Shown here piece after piece: positions 35,121-44,195 of a DNA stretch of 64,000 nucleotides. This stretch comes from Nocardia uniformis NBRC 13702 (GTDB lineage: Bacteria > Actinomycetota > Actinomycetes > Mycobacteriales > Mycobacteriaceae): assembly GCF_001613345.1 (NCBI RefSeq), contig NZ_BDCE01000059.1, positions 1 through 64,000 on the forward strand. Direction: 5' to 3'. Position 1 is the first letter of the stretch. Every line of letters starts with the position of its first letter. Made by a program: the position numbers and the translations under genes. The notes below the pieces were generated by a model, which saw only the letters and a program-made list of their open reading frames with translations, was not told the DNA's origin and did not search any database.

Positions 35121-35522
35121 GCTGCCGATCCTACGAGTTCGAGCCGACAAGGTTGGCACCCGTCACGCGAGACACTCGAATGTCGCGATCTGGAGGCCGG
35201 TTCCGCGATTCGGCACGGCTTACCCAGCACTAAGTGCCTGGCCAGAAGTTCTCCACGTAACAGCCCTCGTCACACCCCTCGGCGGTCCGCCATGAAAGGT
35301 GCCGTACTTGCGACACCACGCTCAATTGCGCTGTGCCACGCGATGAGCCCAGGCACGTTGCCGCAGTGGCAGGCAGGTCGCGTCGGTGGCAGGGCAGATG
35401 TTTCCGTCGCGGTGTTTGCTCCGTCGAGAGCACCGCTGACCCCCGTCCTCGCCGATCAGCGTGCCCGTCCAGTTGCCTGCTCGGACTCGACTACCGAAAT
35501 TGTCCGTGCGATGTCGCCGACC
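35121..35522. other. Spacer between comEC and holA without recognisable gene
   Basis: About 400 bp with slightly lower GC than the genes around it and no coherent coding frame on either strand. It presumably carries the holA promoter near 35121-35200. I see no hairpin except the inverted repeat that follows at 35523. Confidence 0.5.
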
Positions 35523-35601
35523 CCCGTCATCCCCGGCGTGCTTCGGCCGGGACCACTACTGATCAGAGGTGGATTCCGGCCAAAAGCATGCCGGAATGAC
35601 G
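35523..35601. repeat. Dispersed long-armed inverted repeat, copy 4
   Basis: CCCGTCATCCCCGGCGTGCT then CGGCCGGGACCAC faces GTGGATTCCGGCC then AAAAGCATGCCGGAATGACG. Compared with the other copies the left arm carries the CCC/GGG variants and the right arm the TTCC/GGAA variants, as if inverted. It lies about 115 bp downstream of comEC, not between convergent genes. Confidence 0.82.
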
Positions 35602-35717
35602 AGAGGGCGGGGGACACTACGCATTCAAGCTCAGTAGCTGCCCGCAGCTGTCCGCTCGGATTCATGGGGGCTGATCACCCGGACTCGCGAAGCCGCCGCC
35701 CGGCCGATCACCCGGAG

Positions 35718-37565
35718 TCACGGGCCCTGCTGCCCGGCTGTCCGGTCGGACGCACGGGGCTGCCGTCTCGGCGCGGGGCGACTACGCAGCGCGATGATCA
35801 GGATGGCGCAGACGACCGCGACGATCAGGCCGGAGCCGAGACCGCTGGGCAGGGCGACCGAGGCGCCCAGGGCGGCGGCGCGGGCGGACACTGTGAGCAA
35901 CCACCACAGGGGTGGGCCGGTGCAGAACAGGACCAGATGGGCGAGCGGGGTCCAGATGCAGGACAGCACTGCGCCGAGTGCCCCGATCACGGTGATGGGC
36001 GCGACCACCGGTTCCACCAGGACATTGACGACTATGGCGATAAAACTGAAATGTCCGGTAAGGCCGATGATCACCGGGGCGGTGACGACGAAGGCGGCGG
36101 TCGATACGGAGAGGGCATCGGCTGGGGCGCGCCAGAAGCCGTGCGACTGAAGCCAACTCGACCACCCCGGCGCGAGCAGGATGAGACCCGCGGTGGCAAG
36201 CACGGACAGTGCGAAACCGGCATCCACCGCCAAGGCCGGAGACCACGCGAGTAAGGCGATGACGGCGGTACACAGAGCGGGTAATGCCGTTTTGCGCCGA
36301 CCGGTACATAGTGCGAGAAGAGCGACCGCACCCATGACCGCGGCCCGCAGCACACTCGGTGTCGGGCGGGCCAGAATGACGAACATGATCAGGACGAGCC
36401 CGGCCGCCACGGCGGCGATTCGGGGATCCACGGTGAGCGCGCGCATCGAAAGCAGCACCGCGCCGAGAAGAATCGTGATGTTCGCGCCGCTGACAGCCGT
36501 GAGATGAGTGAGGTGGGTTTCGCGGAAGTTCGCGCGAACATGATCCGGCAGCCGCGAAGTGTCGCCGATGACCAGGCCGGGCAGTAGGCCCGCGGCATCC
36601 GGCGACAGCACGCGCTGCGCCGCCTCGGCGAAATCGGCCCGCACCGAACCCGCGATGCGCTGCCACCAGGGCGGCGGCCCGATCGAAGCCGGTGATCCCT
36701 GTGCCCGCAGGACCGCCACGGTCAGGTCCGATCGCCACGGACGGTCCACCCTGGCCCGAAACGTCACCGGCTGACCGGGCAGCAGCTGCGACCACCCCGC
36801 CCCGTGCGCCAGCACCAGCACCGCGCCACCCGCCCGAACATTATCCGCCCCGTACCGGTACTCCACGAGTTCGGATCGCATCATCCACTGCTGTCCCCGA
36901 AATGATTTGGTGGGCAGTGCTTTCGGATCATCCACCGGGACCACCCGCACCCACACGTGAGTCCCACGGTCCAGACCGCGCAGTGGATGCGCGTCCACCC
37001 GATGCTGCTGCCAGGCGGCGGCCGCCGCGAACCCCGCGCCGATCAACATGGCGGCCAAGGCCACCAACGCGGCCCGCCGCCCCTGCGCGTTCCCTACCAG
37101 CCTGCCCCGAACAGCCCCCGCGGGCCTCCCCAGCGCGTTCTCAACCAGCCCGCCCCGCGCAGCTCCCTCGAGCCTCCCCAGCGCAGCCCGATCAGGACTC
37201 CCCCACGCATTCCCAACCGGCCTCCCCTGCGCAGCTCCTTCTGACGTCCCCCGCACATTCCCGACCGGCCTGCCCCGCGAATCCCCCTCGGGCCTCCTCC
37301 CTGTCTCGCCGTCCGGGCTGACACCCGCTCCCCCATCCGGCCGCCCCCGAACCATCAAGGCCCACAGCACGAGAGCCCCCGTCATGAATACGGCGGCCAG
37401 CAGTGCACCCGCTCGGGAGCCGATTGTGATCGCCACAATCGTTGCGCCCCAACAGCACAGCGCCGGGGTTACCAGTCGCGCGTCCAGCGTCTCCTGCACC
37501 CGGGTCGGTTCCCGGTCACCGGAAGCCGAGTTCGCACCGCGCGGGTTCCCGGTAGCGGTGCTCAT
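35718..37565 (-). CDS. comEC: ComEC/Rec2-family competence membrane protein
   Basis: A 615-residue polytopic protein of the DNA-uptake channel family. The ComEC core is recognised by HLTHLTAVSGANITILLGAVL, ILARPTPSVLRAAVMGAVALLA and VDAGFALSVLATAGLILLAPGW. Two membrane segments (38-72) are followed by a 70-residue repeat insert (92-163), one more segment, an OB-like domain, and about eight membrane segments. There is no C-terminal metallo-beta-lactamase domain, as in other short actinobacterial ComEC proteins. Coupled to comEA by ATGA. Natural competence is not implied. Confidence 0.9.
   Translation of the reverse strand: MSTATGNPRGANSASGDREPTRVQETLDARLVTPALCCWGATIVAITIGSRAGALLAAVFMTGALVLWALMVRGRPDGGAGVSPDGETGRRPEGDSRGRPVGNVRGTSEGAAQGRPVGNAWGSPDRAALGRLEGAARGGLVENALGRPAGAVRGRLVGNAQGRRAALVALAAMLIGAGFAAAAAWQQHRVDAHPLRGLDRGTHVWVRVVPVDDPKALPTKSFRGQQWMMRSELVEYRYGADNVRAGGAVLVLAHGAGWSQLLPGQPVTFRARVDRPWRSDLTVAVLRAQGSPASIGPPPWWQRIAGSVRADFAEAAQRVLSPDAAGLLPGLVIGDTSRLPDHVRANFRETHLTHLTAVSGANITILLGAVLLSMRALTVDPRIAAVAAGLVLIMFVILARPTPSVLRAAVMGAVALLALCTGRRKTALPALCTAVIALLAWSPALAVDAGFALSVLATAGLILLAPGWSSWLQSHGFWRAPADALSVSTAAFVVTAPVIIGLTGHFSFIAIVVNVLVEPVVAPITVIGALGAVLSCIWTPLAHLVLFCTGPPLWWLLTVSARAAALGASVALPSGLGSGLIVAVVCAILIIALRSRPAPRRQPRASDRTAGQQGP
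37077..37292 (-). repeat. Coding repeat inside comEC, about 48-bp units
   Basis: Codons 92-163 encode four to five units of a 16-residue motif near GRPVGNARGSPEGAAQ, e.g. GRPVGNVRGTSEGAAQ and GRPVGNAWGSPDRAAL. The DNA units (GCRTTCCCAACCGGCCTGCC-like on the plus strand) are similar but diverged. One unit is truncated in frame. Confidence 0.75.
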
Positions 37566-38593
37566 ATCGTCACCAGCACGCGGAGTTTGGCGAGGCGAGC
37601 CGGTCCGATCCCATCGATATCAGCGAGTTGATCGATGGAGGTGAACCGGCCGTGCTGCGTCCGCCAGCCGAGAATGGCGCGAGCCGTAACCGGTCCGACG
37701 CCGGGAAGAGCTTCGAGGTCGGCCTCGGTAGCGGTATTGAGGTCGACTTTCTTCGCGACACCGGACGGCTGCGACGTACCCGATGCGGCCGCGCCGGTGG
37801 GCGATGGCGGTGCGGCACCCACGATCGTGCTGCCGACCTGGGATACGTCGGGACGGGGACCGGTCTTTCCGATGACGATCTGATCCCCGTCGGCCAGATG
37901 CTGCGCAAGGTTCAATCCGGACAGGTCGGCGTCGGCCCGAGGAGACGCCGCGGTCAGCGCGTCCGCGACCCGTGCCCCGGCCGGAAACCGCAGCAGCCCA
38001 CCACGTTCGACCATGCCGATGACACTGACAACGAGCTCACTGGCGGCCGGATGCCCATTGATACCGGTGGGACCACCCGAAGGATCCCGGCTGCCCGGCG
38101 GCGCGGCCACGGTCGACGGCGCACCACCCTCCGGATTCGCCGATCCGGGCGCCGCGGTCAACTGGCCCGGCTCGGCGGTCGACAGCGCTTCGGTACGCAC
38201 CGCGGCGATCGACGGCACCGCCTGCGCCACCGGCCTTTCCCGCAGCGACACCACCCCGGCCACCAACACCACCGTCAATCCCACCCCGGCAAGCACCAAC
38301 GCTCCCCGATGCCCCGGATCCCACCGAGTCCCCCGGACCCGCTGCGGCACCAGACGCTCGTGCCACGCCGCCATCCCGCCACCCGGCTCGCCTACCCATG
38401 CTGGAGAACCAGCTCCCTGCCCGTATGCCCCTTCGCGTGCCGCGGGCCGTTCCGGAGGGTCGAGTGCGTCGTCATCCCAATGCCCGGCATGCGGCGGGCC
38501 CGGAACGAGTTCGTCCGGGTCCTGCGGCGGCTCGGGTCCCGTGAGCGAGCCGAGCCGCTGGCGGACCTGCGTATGTTCGTCGATTCGTGGCAT
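37562..38593 (-). CDS. comEA: ComEA-family helix-hairpin-helix DNA-binding protein
   Basis: A 343-residue protein. The N-terminal 95 residues are hydrophilic, then one membrane anchor (GALVLAGVGLTVVLVAGVV, about 98-116), a Pro/Ser/Gly linker, an SLBB domain (ELVVSVIGMVERGGLLRFPAGARVADAL) and a C-terminal double helix-hairpin-helix domain (DLNTATEADLEALPGVGPVTARAIL). It binds double-stranded DNA outside the membrane and hands it to ComEC. Long N-terminal cytoplasmic region is longer than in Bacillus ComEA but usual in actinobacteria. Its stop overlaps the comEC start. Confidence 0.92.
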   Translation of the reverse strand: MPRIDEHTQVRQRLGSLTGPEPPQDPDELVPGPPHAGHWDDDALDPPERPAAREGAYGQGAGSPAWVGEPGGGMAAWHERLVPQRVRGTRWDPGHRGALVLAGVGLTVVLVAGVVSLRERPVAQAVPSIAAVRTEALSTAEPGQLTAAPGSANPEGGAPSTVAAPPGSRDPSGGPTGINGHPAASELVVSVIGMVERGGLLRFPAGARVADALTAASPRADADLSGLNLAQHLADGDQIVIGKTGPRPDVSQVGSTIVGAAPPSPTGAAASGTSQPSGVAKKVDLNTATEADLEALPGVGPVTARAILGWRTQHGRFTSIDQLADIDGIGPARLAKLRVLVTI

Positions 38594-38703
38594 AGGCCCA
38601 CGGTATGGCGGCCCAAATCGCCCTCGATGCCGGTGACCTGGGCTTTCAGAAAGTCTGTGGATAGTTCACGGGTTGTGGACAACCAGCTTCGAACGGCCGT
38701 ATC

Positions 38704-39546
38704 TCAGCCGCATCCGCCCGGCACGACCAGGGCGCCGACGGCTCCCATACCGAGGTGCACACCCAGCGTCGGACCGAATTCGCAGACGATCAGCTCACGA
38801 ATCCCGGGGATGAGATCGCGCAGCTGGCCCGCGATGGTGTTGGCGGCCTCTTCCGCGCCGAGATGCTGCACGGCGACCGCGGCGCCGTCCTCCCCCGCCG
38901 CATCAACCGCTGCCGCAACAAGTTTCGTGAACGCCTTGGAGCGGGTGCGCGCCTTCTCGCGAAGTTCGAGACGGCCGTCCACCATCTGCAGGATCGGCTT
39001 GGTCACCAATTCGGTGCCGAAAAACGCTGCCGCACTGGATAATCGCCCACCACGACGCAATTGCTCGGTGCGGTTGACCACAATGAACGCGCGACCGCGA
39101 ACCGAGGCCGCCACGGCCGTGTCGTAGACGACATCCAACTCCGCACCCGAACGGGCACGGCGAGCAGCGGCCAATACCGTCAGTCCGGTACCGACACCGG
39201 CACTGAGGGAATCGACCAATAGCACCCGGTGGGCGGCATCCATATCGCGCACCGCCTGCCGTCCGGCCTCCCAGGTGCCGGACAGCTGCCGCGAAAGATG
39301 CACGGCCACAACACCATCGCCATCACTGAGCTCCAGGGCCCGCTCGTATGCGGCCCGCAGTTCACCCGGCGACGCCGCCGAGGTGGTCACCGACGACGAC
39401 GCGTAATCGATCTCGAATTCATCCACGCCCTCGCGGATTTCACGATCGTCCACCAGCACATGCAGTGGCACGGTGACCACACCGAGGTCGGCGACGAGAT
39501 CCGCGGGCAGACTCGCCGATGAGTCGGTGACAACGACCACGGTCAT
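38704..39546 (-). CDS. DegV-family fatty-acid-binding protein
   Basis: A 280-residue protein starting MTVVVVTDSSASLPADL, the DegV signature, with TSAASPGELRAAYERAL, VDSLSAGVGTGLTVLAA and FIVVNRTEQLRRGGRLSS. DegV/FakB proteins bind a fatty acid and present it to a fatty-acid kinase; no FakA gene is in the window. The ATG overlaps the stop of octT as ATGA, so it belongs to the leftward nadD-rsfS-gpgP-octT-degV operon. Same place as Rv2417c. Confidence 0.9.
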   Translation of the reverse strand: MTVVVVTDSSASLPADLVADLGVVTVPLHVLVDDREIREGVDEFEIDYASSSVTTSAASPGELRAAYERALELSDGDGVVAVHLSRQLSGTWEAGRQAVRDMDAAHRVLLVDSLSAGVGTGLTVLAAARRARSGAELDVVYDTAVAASVRGRAFIVVNRTEQLRRGGRLSSAAAFFGTELVTKPILQMVDGRLELREKARTRSKAFTKLVAAAVDAAGEDGAAVAVQHLGAEEAANTIAGQLRDLIPGIRELIVCEFGPTLGVHLGMGAVGALVVPGGCG

Positions 39547-40448
39547 GCAGTGTGGACCTCGTTGGATGTCACTTCGGACAGCACCTTGACCATGGCGCGC
39601 GCCACGGCGCTGTGTGCTTCCCAACCCCAGTGGATGCCATCGGGATTAGCGTCATCGGAGAAGATATTGTCACGCACGGCCGCAGCCAGATCCACCAGCG
39701 GCACCTCGTGTTTCGCCGCCCACGCCGTGGTCGCACGCACCTGCGGCTCACGCCCCTTGTGCACCCGGCCGTACGCGTCGCACCTGTGCACCGAGGGCAG
39801 CACGGCAACCATCGACAGCTCGGGCCGCAACCCCGCCAGCGCGTTTCGCGACTGCTCCAGGTAGTCGACACTCACCGACGGCGGCAGCGCCACCGGGAAT
39901 CCGAGGTGAGACAGCTTGGGCTGCAACCAGTTGTACGCATTGCGCACCAGCCGTCGCACGAAAGGCGGGCGGGTATAGCGGATCAGCTCACGCAGCGCGG
40001 TCGGCAGCGGCGAGGGCAGCGAATCCATACCGCCGGTCGCGAACACCACGGCCCCGGCGCGCGGCACCGACGCCCACACGCGCGGATCGCCGATCAGTGC
40101 CCAGTAGGCGTCCCGGCAGGTCCAACCGATCCGCGCCACCAGTTCCACATCCCAATCCAGCTCGGCCGCAACCAGGTTGGGCCAGATCCGGGGGTGGTCG
40201 GCGGCCAGGCCGCCTTTCGGGCCGAAGTAGGACAGCGAATCGGCGATCACCAACAGTACCGGTCGCTCTTTCACCACCGGTTCTAGTTCTGCCTCCGGTT
40301 CGGGTTCCGGCTCCTGTTCCGGCGGTGCCGCAGGCCCACCGAAGAGCGTGTCCGGCAAATGCCGGACCCGCTTCACGTCGGACGCCTGCCGCAGCAGCTC
40401 GTCGGACACCTGTCGTTCGCCGGGATTCTGAACCGAGTCAGAGGACAT
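39543..40448 (-). CDS. octT: SGNH-hydrolase-fold diglucosylglycerate octanoyltransferase
   Basis: A 301-residue protein with a disordered N-terminal 60 residues containing an acidic EPEPEPEAELEP stretch. The SGNH fold has the nucleophile block VIADSLSYFG, block with IGWTCRDAYW, ATGGMDSLP and the terminal DGIHWGWEAH holding Asp and His. The M. tuberculosis gene here, Rv2418c, was identified as OctT, acylating diglucosylglycerate in methylglucose lipopolysaccharide synthesis. Linkage to gpgP supports the same role. It overlaps gpgP by 11 nt. Confidence 0.82.
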   Translation of the reverse strand: MSSDSVQNPGERQVSDELLRQASDVKRVRHLPDTLFGGPAAPPEQEPEPEPEAELEPVVKERPVLLVIADSLSYFGPKGGLAADHPRIWPNLVAAELDWDVELVARIGWTCRDAYWALIGDPRVWASVPRAGAVVFATGGMDSLPSPLPTALRELIRYTRPPFVRRLVRNAYNWLQPKLSHLGFPVALPPSVSVDYLEQSRNALAGLRPELSMVAVLPSVHRCDAYGRVHKGREPQVRATTAWAAKHEVPLVDLAAAVRDNIFSDDANPDGIHWGWEAHSAVARAMVKVLSEVTSNEVHTA

Positions 40449-41097
40449 CTGGAGCTACTTTCGCCGCCGCATTCCATACATCGAGACGCCAACCGGGCCG
40501 GTCGAGGCTGGGACCGTGGCTGCTCAACTGCACCCAACTCGTATTGGCCAGCCCGCCGAACGCAGGCCAGTTCTGGGGCGGCAGGTCGAGCACGGCCGCG
40601 GTCAGCGCCGCGATCAGCCCGCCGTGCGCAACCAGGATGATGGTACGACCCGGCCAGTCCGCCCGCTCGGTAAAGAGTTCGTGCACCACCGGCAGGGCGC
40701 GCATCCCGACCTGGAGCTTGGATTCGCCGCCGGGCGGAGTCCAATTGGCATCCATTCGCCACGCGACGCGCGCGCCGGGTGCGATGGCGTCGACTTCGAT
40801 ATGAGTCAGGCCCTCCCAATCGCCCAGATTGGTTTCCCGCAGCCGCTCATCGGTCACCACGTCCAGCCCGATGCTGTCACCGACAGCGAGGGCGGTGTCG
40901 TGGGCGCGCTTCAAATCCGATGAAACAATATGGACGGCACCACAGCCGGACAATTCGCGTGCGATGTCCTTGGCCTGCCGTCGACCGACTTCACTGAGTT
41001 CGGTATCTATCTGGCCCTGCATACGATCCGTGGCGTTCCATTCGGTCTGCCCGTGCCGCAGCAGGACCAACCGACGCACGCCGGCGAGCTTGCTCAC
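40438..41097 (-). CDS. gpgP: Glucosyl-3-phosphoglycerate phosphatase, histidine phosphatase family
   Basis: A 219-residue phosphoglycerate-mutase-fold phosphatase with the catalytic RHG in LVLLRHGQTEWNATDRMQGQ, ETNLGDWEGLTH, and the second catalytic His in TIILVAHGGLIAAL. By position (Rv2419c) it removes phosphate from glucosyl-3-phosphoglycerate in the methylglucose lipopolysaccharide pathway. It overlaps rsfS by 4 nt and octT by 11 nt. Confidence 0.88.
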   Translation of the reverse strand: MSKLAGVRRLVLLRHGQTEWNATDRMQGQIDTELSEVGRRQAKDIARELSGCGAVHIVSSDLKRAHDTALAVGDSIGLDVVTDERLRETNLGDWEGLTHIEVDAIAPGARVAWRMDANWTPPGGESKLQVGMRALPVVHELFTERADWPGRTIILVAHGGLIAALTAAVLDLPPQNWPAFGGLANTSWVQLSSHGPSLDRPGWRLDVWNAAAKVAPDVL

Positions 41098-41507
41098 TCG
41101 TCGTCCCCGACCTCGTTCTCATCGGCCTTCGCCGCGCCATTGACGTTCTGGAGACCGTCCACCGGCACCTGCGGGCAGTCCTTCCACAGCCGATCGAGGC
41201 CGTAGAAGTCACGCTCGTCGTTGTGCTGGATGTGCACCACGATGTCGACGTAATCGAGCAGCGCCCAACGCCCTTCGCGGGTGCCTTCCCGACGGACCGG
41301 CTTGCGTCCGGCGTCTCGCAGTTTGTCCTCGATATTGTCGACGATCGCGTTGACCTGCCGCTCGTTCGGCGCGGACGCGATCACGAAACAGTCGGTGATT
41401 ACCAACTGCTCCGAAACGTCCAGCACCAACACATCGGAGGCCAGCTTCTCGTCGGCCGCCCGAGCGGCCACCCGTGCCATCTCCAGTGCCTCGACCGATG
41501 CGCTCAC
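41094..41507 (-). CDS. rsfS: Ribosome silencing factor RsfS
   Basis: A 137-residue protein that binds ribosomal protein L14 and blocks subunit joining when nutrients are short. Seen: VLVLDVSEQLVITDCFVIASAPNERQ, VRREGTREGRWALLDYVDIVVHI and YGLDRLWKDCP, all conserved in the family. The C-terminal 20 residues are an acidic tail. ATGA overlaps with both nadD and gpgP. Confidence 0.95.
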   Translation of the reverse strand: MSASVEALEMARVAARAADEKLASDVLVLDVSEQLVITDCFVIASAPNERQVNAIVDNIEDKLRDAGRKPVRREGTREGRWALLDYVDIVVHIQHNDERDFYGLDRLWKDCPQVPVDGLQNVNGAAKADENEVGDDE

Positions 41508-42145
41508 CCTGCCACCTTCCCGTTCGCTTCCGGCACATAGAGATGCCGCTTAGATATGTACTGCACGACCCCGTCCGGAACCAGGTACCACACCGGCCGC
41601 CCCTCGCTCGCCCGCCGACGACACTCACTGGACGAGATCGCCAGGGCGGGGATCTCGATCATGGTGACCGCGTCGGCAGGGTAGTCACGAAGATGCTCGG
41701 CCAGATGATCGATATTCAACTCGAACCCCGGACGGCTCACGCCCACGAATTTCGCCAGCTCGAACAACTCCGACCAATCCTGCCACGTCAGGATGTTCGC
41801 GAGTGCGTCAGCACCGGTGATGAAGTAAAGATCCGCGTCGGGATAGTGTTCCCGCAGGTCGCGCAGAGTATCCACGGTATACGTCATCTTCCCGCGATCG
41901 ATATCCGCCCGACTCACGGAGAATCGCGGATTCGACGCCGTAGCGATAACGGTCATGAGGTACCGATCCTCGGCGGCACTCACCGTCTTCCCCGACTTCT
42001 GCCAGGGCACCCCGGTGGGTACGAATACGACCTCATCCAGATCGAACCGATTGGCCACCTCACTGGCGGCAACCAGGTGTCCATGGTGGATGGGATCAAA
42101 GGTGCCGCCCATCACCCCCAACTTGCGGCGCCCTGTCGTATGCAC
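41504..42145 (-). CDS. nadD: Nicotinate-nucleotide adenylyltransferase NadD
   Basis: NadD joins nicotinate mononucleotide and ATP to give deamido-NAD. The nucleotidyltransferase motif GTFDPIHHGH is at residues 14-23 and ISSSECRRR near the C-terminus. FITGADALANILTWQDW and SRPGF are also typical. GTG 42145 (MHTTGRRKLGVMGG) is chosen for 213 residues; the frame runs to 42223. First gene of the nadD-rsfS-gpgP-octT-degV operon; the 290 bp upstream to the HD-domain gene show no other gene. Confidence 0.95.
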   Translation of the reverse strand: MHTTGRRKLGVMGGTFDPIHHGHLVAASEVANRFDLDEVVFVPTGVPWQKSGKTVSAAEDRYLMTVIATASNPRFSVSRADIDRGKMTYTVDTLRDLREHYPDADLYFITGADALANILTWQDWSELFELAKFVGVSRPGFELNIDHLAEHLRDYPADAVTMIEIPALAISSSECRRRASEGRPVWYLVPDGVVQYISKRHLYVPEANGKVAG

Positions 42146-42434
42146 GAATGCCGAGCTTACCGGGAGGGTTACCGATATACCTCCGCGCCAGGCACCGATC
42201 GCTGCCAGAAATTTGCTGTTCACTGAATTGCTGGATCACGCCCACCGCGACACAGATGATTTCGCCGGGGTCGTGGGGTTCTCCCCGACCTCTTTCGCGC
42301 TGTGTGGACGAGTAGGTCAACGTATCCGGCGATCGGCACACGATGACTGGATCTGTGGGCAGTATGTCCTTGTCGACATTCCCGTGTTTTCGCAGACTGG
42401 GCACAGTCGCATCCACTCACTCGAGGAGACCACC

Positions 42435-43082
42435 GTGCCCCAACCGCTGCCATCAACTCCACTCGCGGACAAGGCAATTGAACTCGCCACTCGAACGCTG
42501 AAGCCGCACCTGCTGAATCACAGTGTGCGCGGGTTCCTGTTCGGGCAGGCCGTCGCGTCGCGGGAAGGCCTACGTCCGGACACGGACTACGACGAGGAGA
42601 CGATGTTTCTCATCTGTGTGCTGCACGACATCGGGTTGGCCGAAATCGCCAATGGCGACCAGCCATTCGAAATCGACGGCGCGGACTACGCGGCCCAGTT
42701 CCTCGAAGACAATGGCGTCACCGACACTCGCGTCGACACCGTGTGGGACGCCATCGCCTCCCACACCTCCGGCTTCACCGACTCCCCCGTCTACCGCCGC
42801 CGGCGTCCGGCGGCGAGCTGGATTGCCGTGGAAGGCATAGGAATCGACGTCGGAGGCGGCCCATCGGATCTACCGTCGGGCTATGCGGACCAGGTGCACG
42901 CGACCTACCCGCGCCTCGGTGGCACCCGAGCCCTCACCACGTCGATCGAAACGCAGGCCCTCGCCAATCCGCGCAAAGCGTGGCCGGCCACCCTCGCCGG
43001 GGAGATCGTCCACCAGCGGCACCCCGAACTGCCCTATATGACTTGGGATTCCATTATCGAGGCGAGCGGGTGGCAGGACTGA
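42435..43082 (+). CDS. HD-domain protein
   Basis: A 215-residue protein with an HD phosphohydrolase-like domain: LNHSVRGFLFGQAVASREG supplies the first His, FLICVLHDIGLAEI the His-Asp pair, and a later His and Asp lie in IASHTSGF and SGYADQVH. It resembles cyanamide hydratase-like HD proteins rather than nucleotide phosphohydrolases, but the substrate is not clear. GTG 42435 has GAGGAG 6 nt upstream. It is convergent with the TetR gene that follows; the two stops are 41 bp apart. Confidence 0.75.
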   Translation: MPQPLPSTPLADKAIELATRTLKPHLLNHSVRGFLFGQAVASREGLRPDTDYDEETMFLICVLHDIGLAEIANGDQPFEIDGADYAAQFLEDNGVTDTRVDTVWDAIASHTSGFTDSPVYRRRRPAASWIAVEGIGIDVGGGPSDLPSGYADQVHATYPRLGGTRALTTSIETQALANPRKAWPATLAGEIVHQRHPELPYMTWDSIIEASGWQD

Positions 43083-43123
43083 TTCGGTCCGCTTGATCGA
43101 AGGCCGGCGCGGCGACCGGCGAA

Positions 43124-43771
43124 TCAACCTACGTCGGCGCTTGCCTCGTGTTCCTCGATCGCAGCCTCAACCAGTACACGCGCGGCCCAGGTAATGGCCT
43201 CCTCTTCCGCCTGCGGGCCGAGGCCGCGCACGTCACGCAGGGCGATCTGAGCCTCCCAGCCGACAACGATGGTCAGGGCCGAGATCAAACGTTGAAAAGC
43301 CGCTTCGCTCAGGGTTTTTCGCAGCGGTTCACAGGCTTGCTCCAGCCATTCCACCCGGCGGTGGCCGCGGATCGGGTTACCTGGTTCTCGGGTGTCACTC
43401 GTGGGCGTATCGACGGTCAGGCGGATCATTCGGCGGCCTAGGGGAAGTGATTGCGGCGAGTATGCCAGCAGGGTTCGAATGAGAGCGTCCACGCGACCGG
43501 CGGGGTCGTCGGCGAGCGCGGGATCCGCGAGGGCCGCTTCGACGGGAGGCTCATGAAGCGCGCGGGCCGTCGCGTCGATCAGCAACTGGTCCAGAGCGGG
43601 GAAGTACGTGTAGATGGTGCGGCGCGATACGTCGGCGGCGGCGGCGATCTCGTCGATACTCGGCGTCGCGCCACTGGCGCTGAGTTGGACCGTCGCGTCG
43701 AGGATCGCTTTGCGGGTGCGGCGGCGCTGCGCTTCTCGTCCGCCGCGACGGATCGGGTCGTCGCTGGTCAT
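43124..43771 (-). CDS. TetR-family regulator
   Basis: A 215-residue repressor. The helix-turn-helix lies in RKAILDATVQLSASGATPSIDEIAAAADVSRRTIYTYF (about residues 19-57), followed by a helical ligand domain. ATG 43771 gives a normal TetR length, although the frame is open to 44236. Target unknown. Its 5' end abuts a sigma-factor remnant on the other strand (43775), so whatever once stood divergent from it has been lost. Confidence 0.88.
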   Translation of the reverse strand: MTSDDPIRRGGREAQRRRTRKAILDATVQLSASGATPSIDEIAAAADVSRRTIYTYFPALDQLLIDATARALHEPPVEAALADPALADDPAGRVDALIRTLLAYSPQSLPLGRRMIRLTVDTPTSDTREPGNPIRGHRRVEWLEQACEPLRKTLSEAAFQRLISALTIVVGWEAQIALRDVRGLGPQAEEEAITWAARVLVEAAIEEHEASADVG

Positions 43772-43774
43772 CGT

Positions 43775-44020
43775 GCCTATTGCGGCGCCGAGAAGGTAAT
43801 CCGCTACCTCATCACCGGCACCGAGAAAGTCGGCGCCGCCCTCACCACGGAACTCACCACCGCCAATGGCAACCCCGCACTCGCCGTGCGCCTGAACGGC
43901 GAACTCGATGGCATCATGACCTTCCGCATCGACGACGCCCACATCACCGGTGTCTACTTCGTCCGCAACCCGGAGAAACTGACTCACATCGAATCCAAAA
44001 CCCCACTCACCCTGCGCTGA
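43775..44020 (+). pseudogene. C-terminal remnant of a SigJ-type ECF sigma factor
   Basis: About 80 codons read YCGAEKVIRYLITGTEKVG, then NGNPALAVRLNGELDGIMTF, RIDDAHITGVYFVRNPEKLTHI and a stop. This pattern (NG-P-A-V-R-G-dG, then ITg-YfVrNPeKL) is the SnoaL-like C-terminal domain of SigJ-group extracytoplasmic-function sigma factors. The sigma-2 and sigma-4 domains are absent upstream, where the TetR gene now begins on the other strand. There is no plausible start codon. It is read as the scar of a deletion. Confidence 0.65.
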
Positions 44021-44195
44021 GCAGCAGACAGCACGGCGCCTACACGCCCGGACCACCACCACTGTCGCCGTGGTTGCCCGCCCGCCGAGCCGCCACCACG
44101 TCAGCGGGGCCATGAGTGCGGCCCGTGGGCGTCGGAAAACCCGACCGGATCGACCGCCGCGCTGTCGGTCACGAAGACCGCCGATATGGTGAGGC

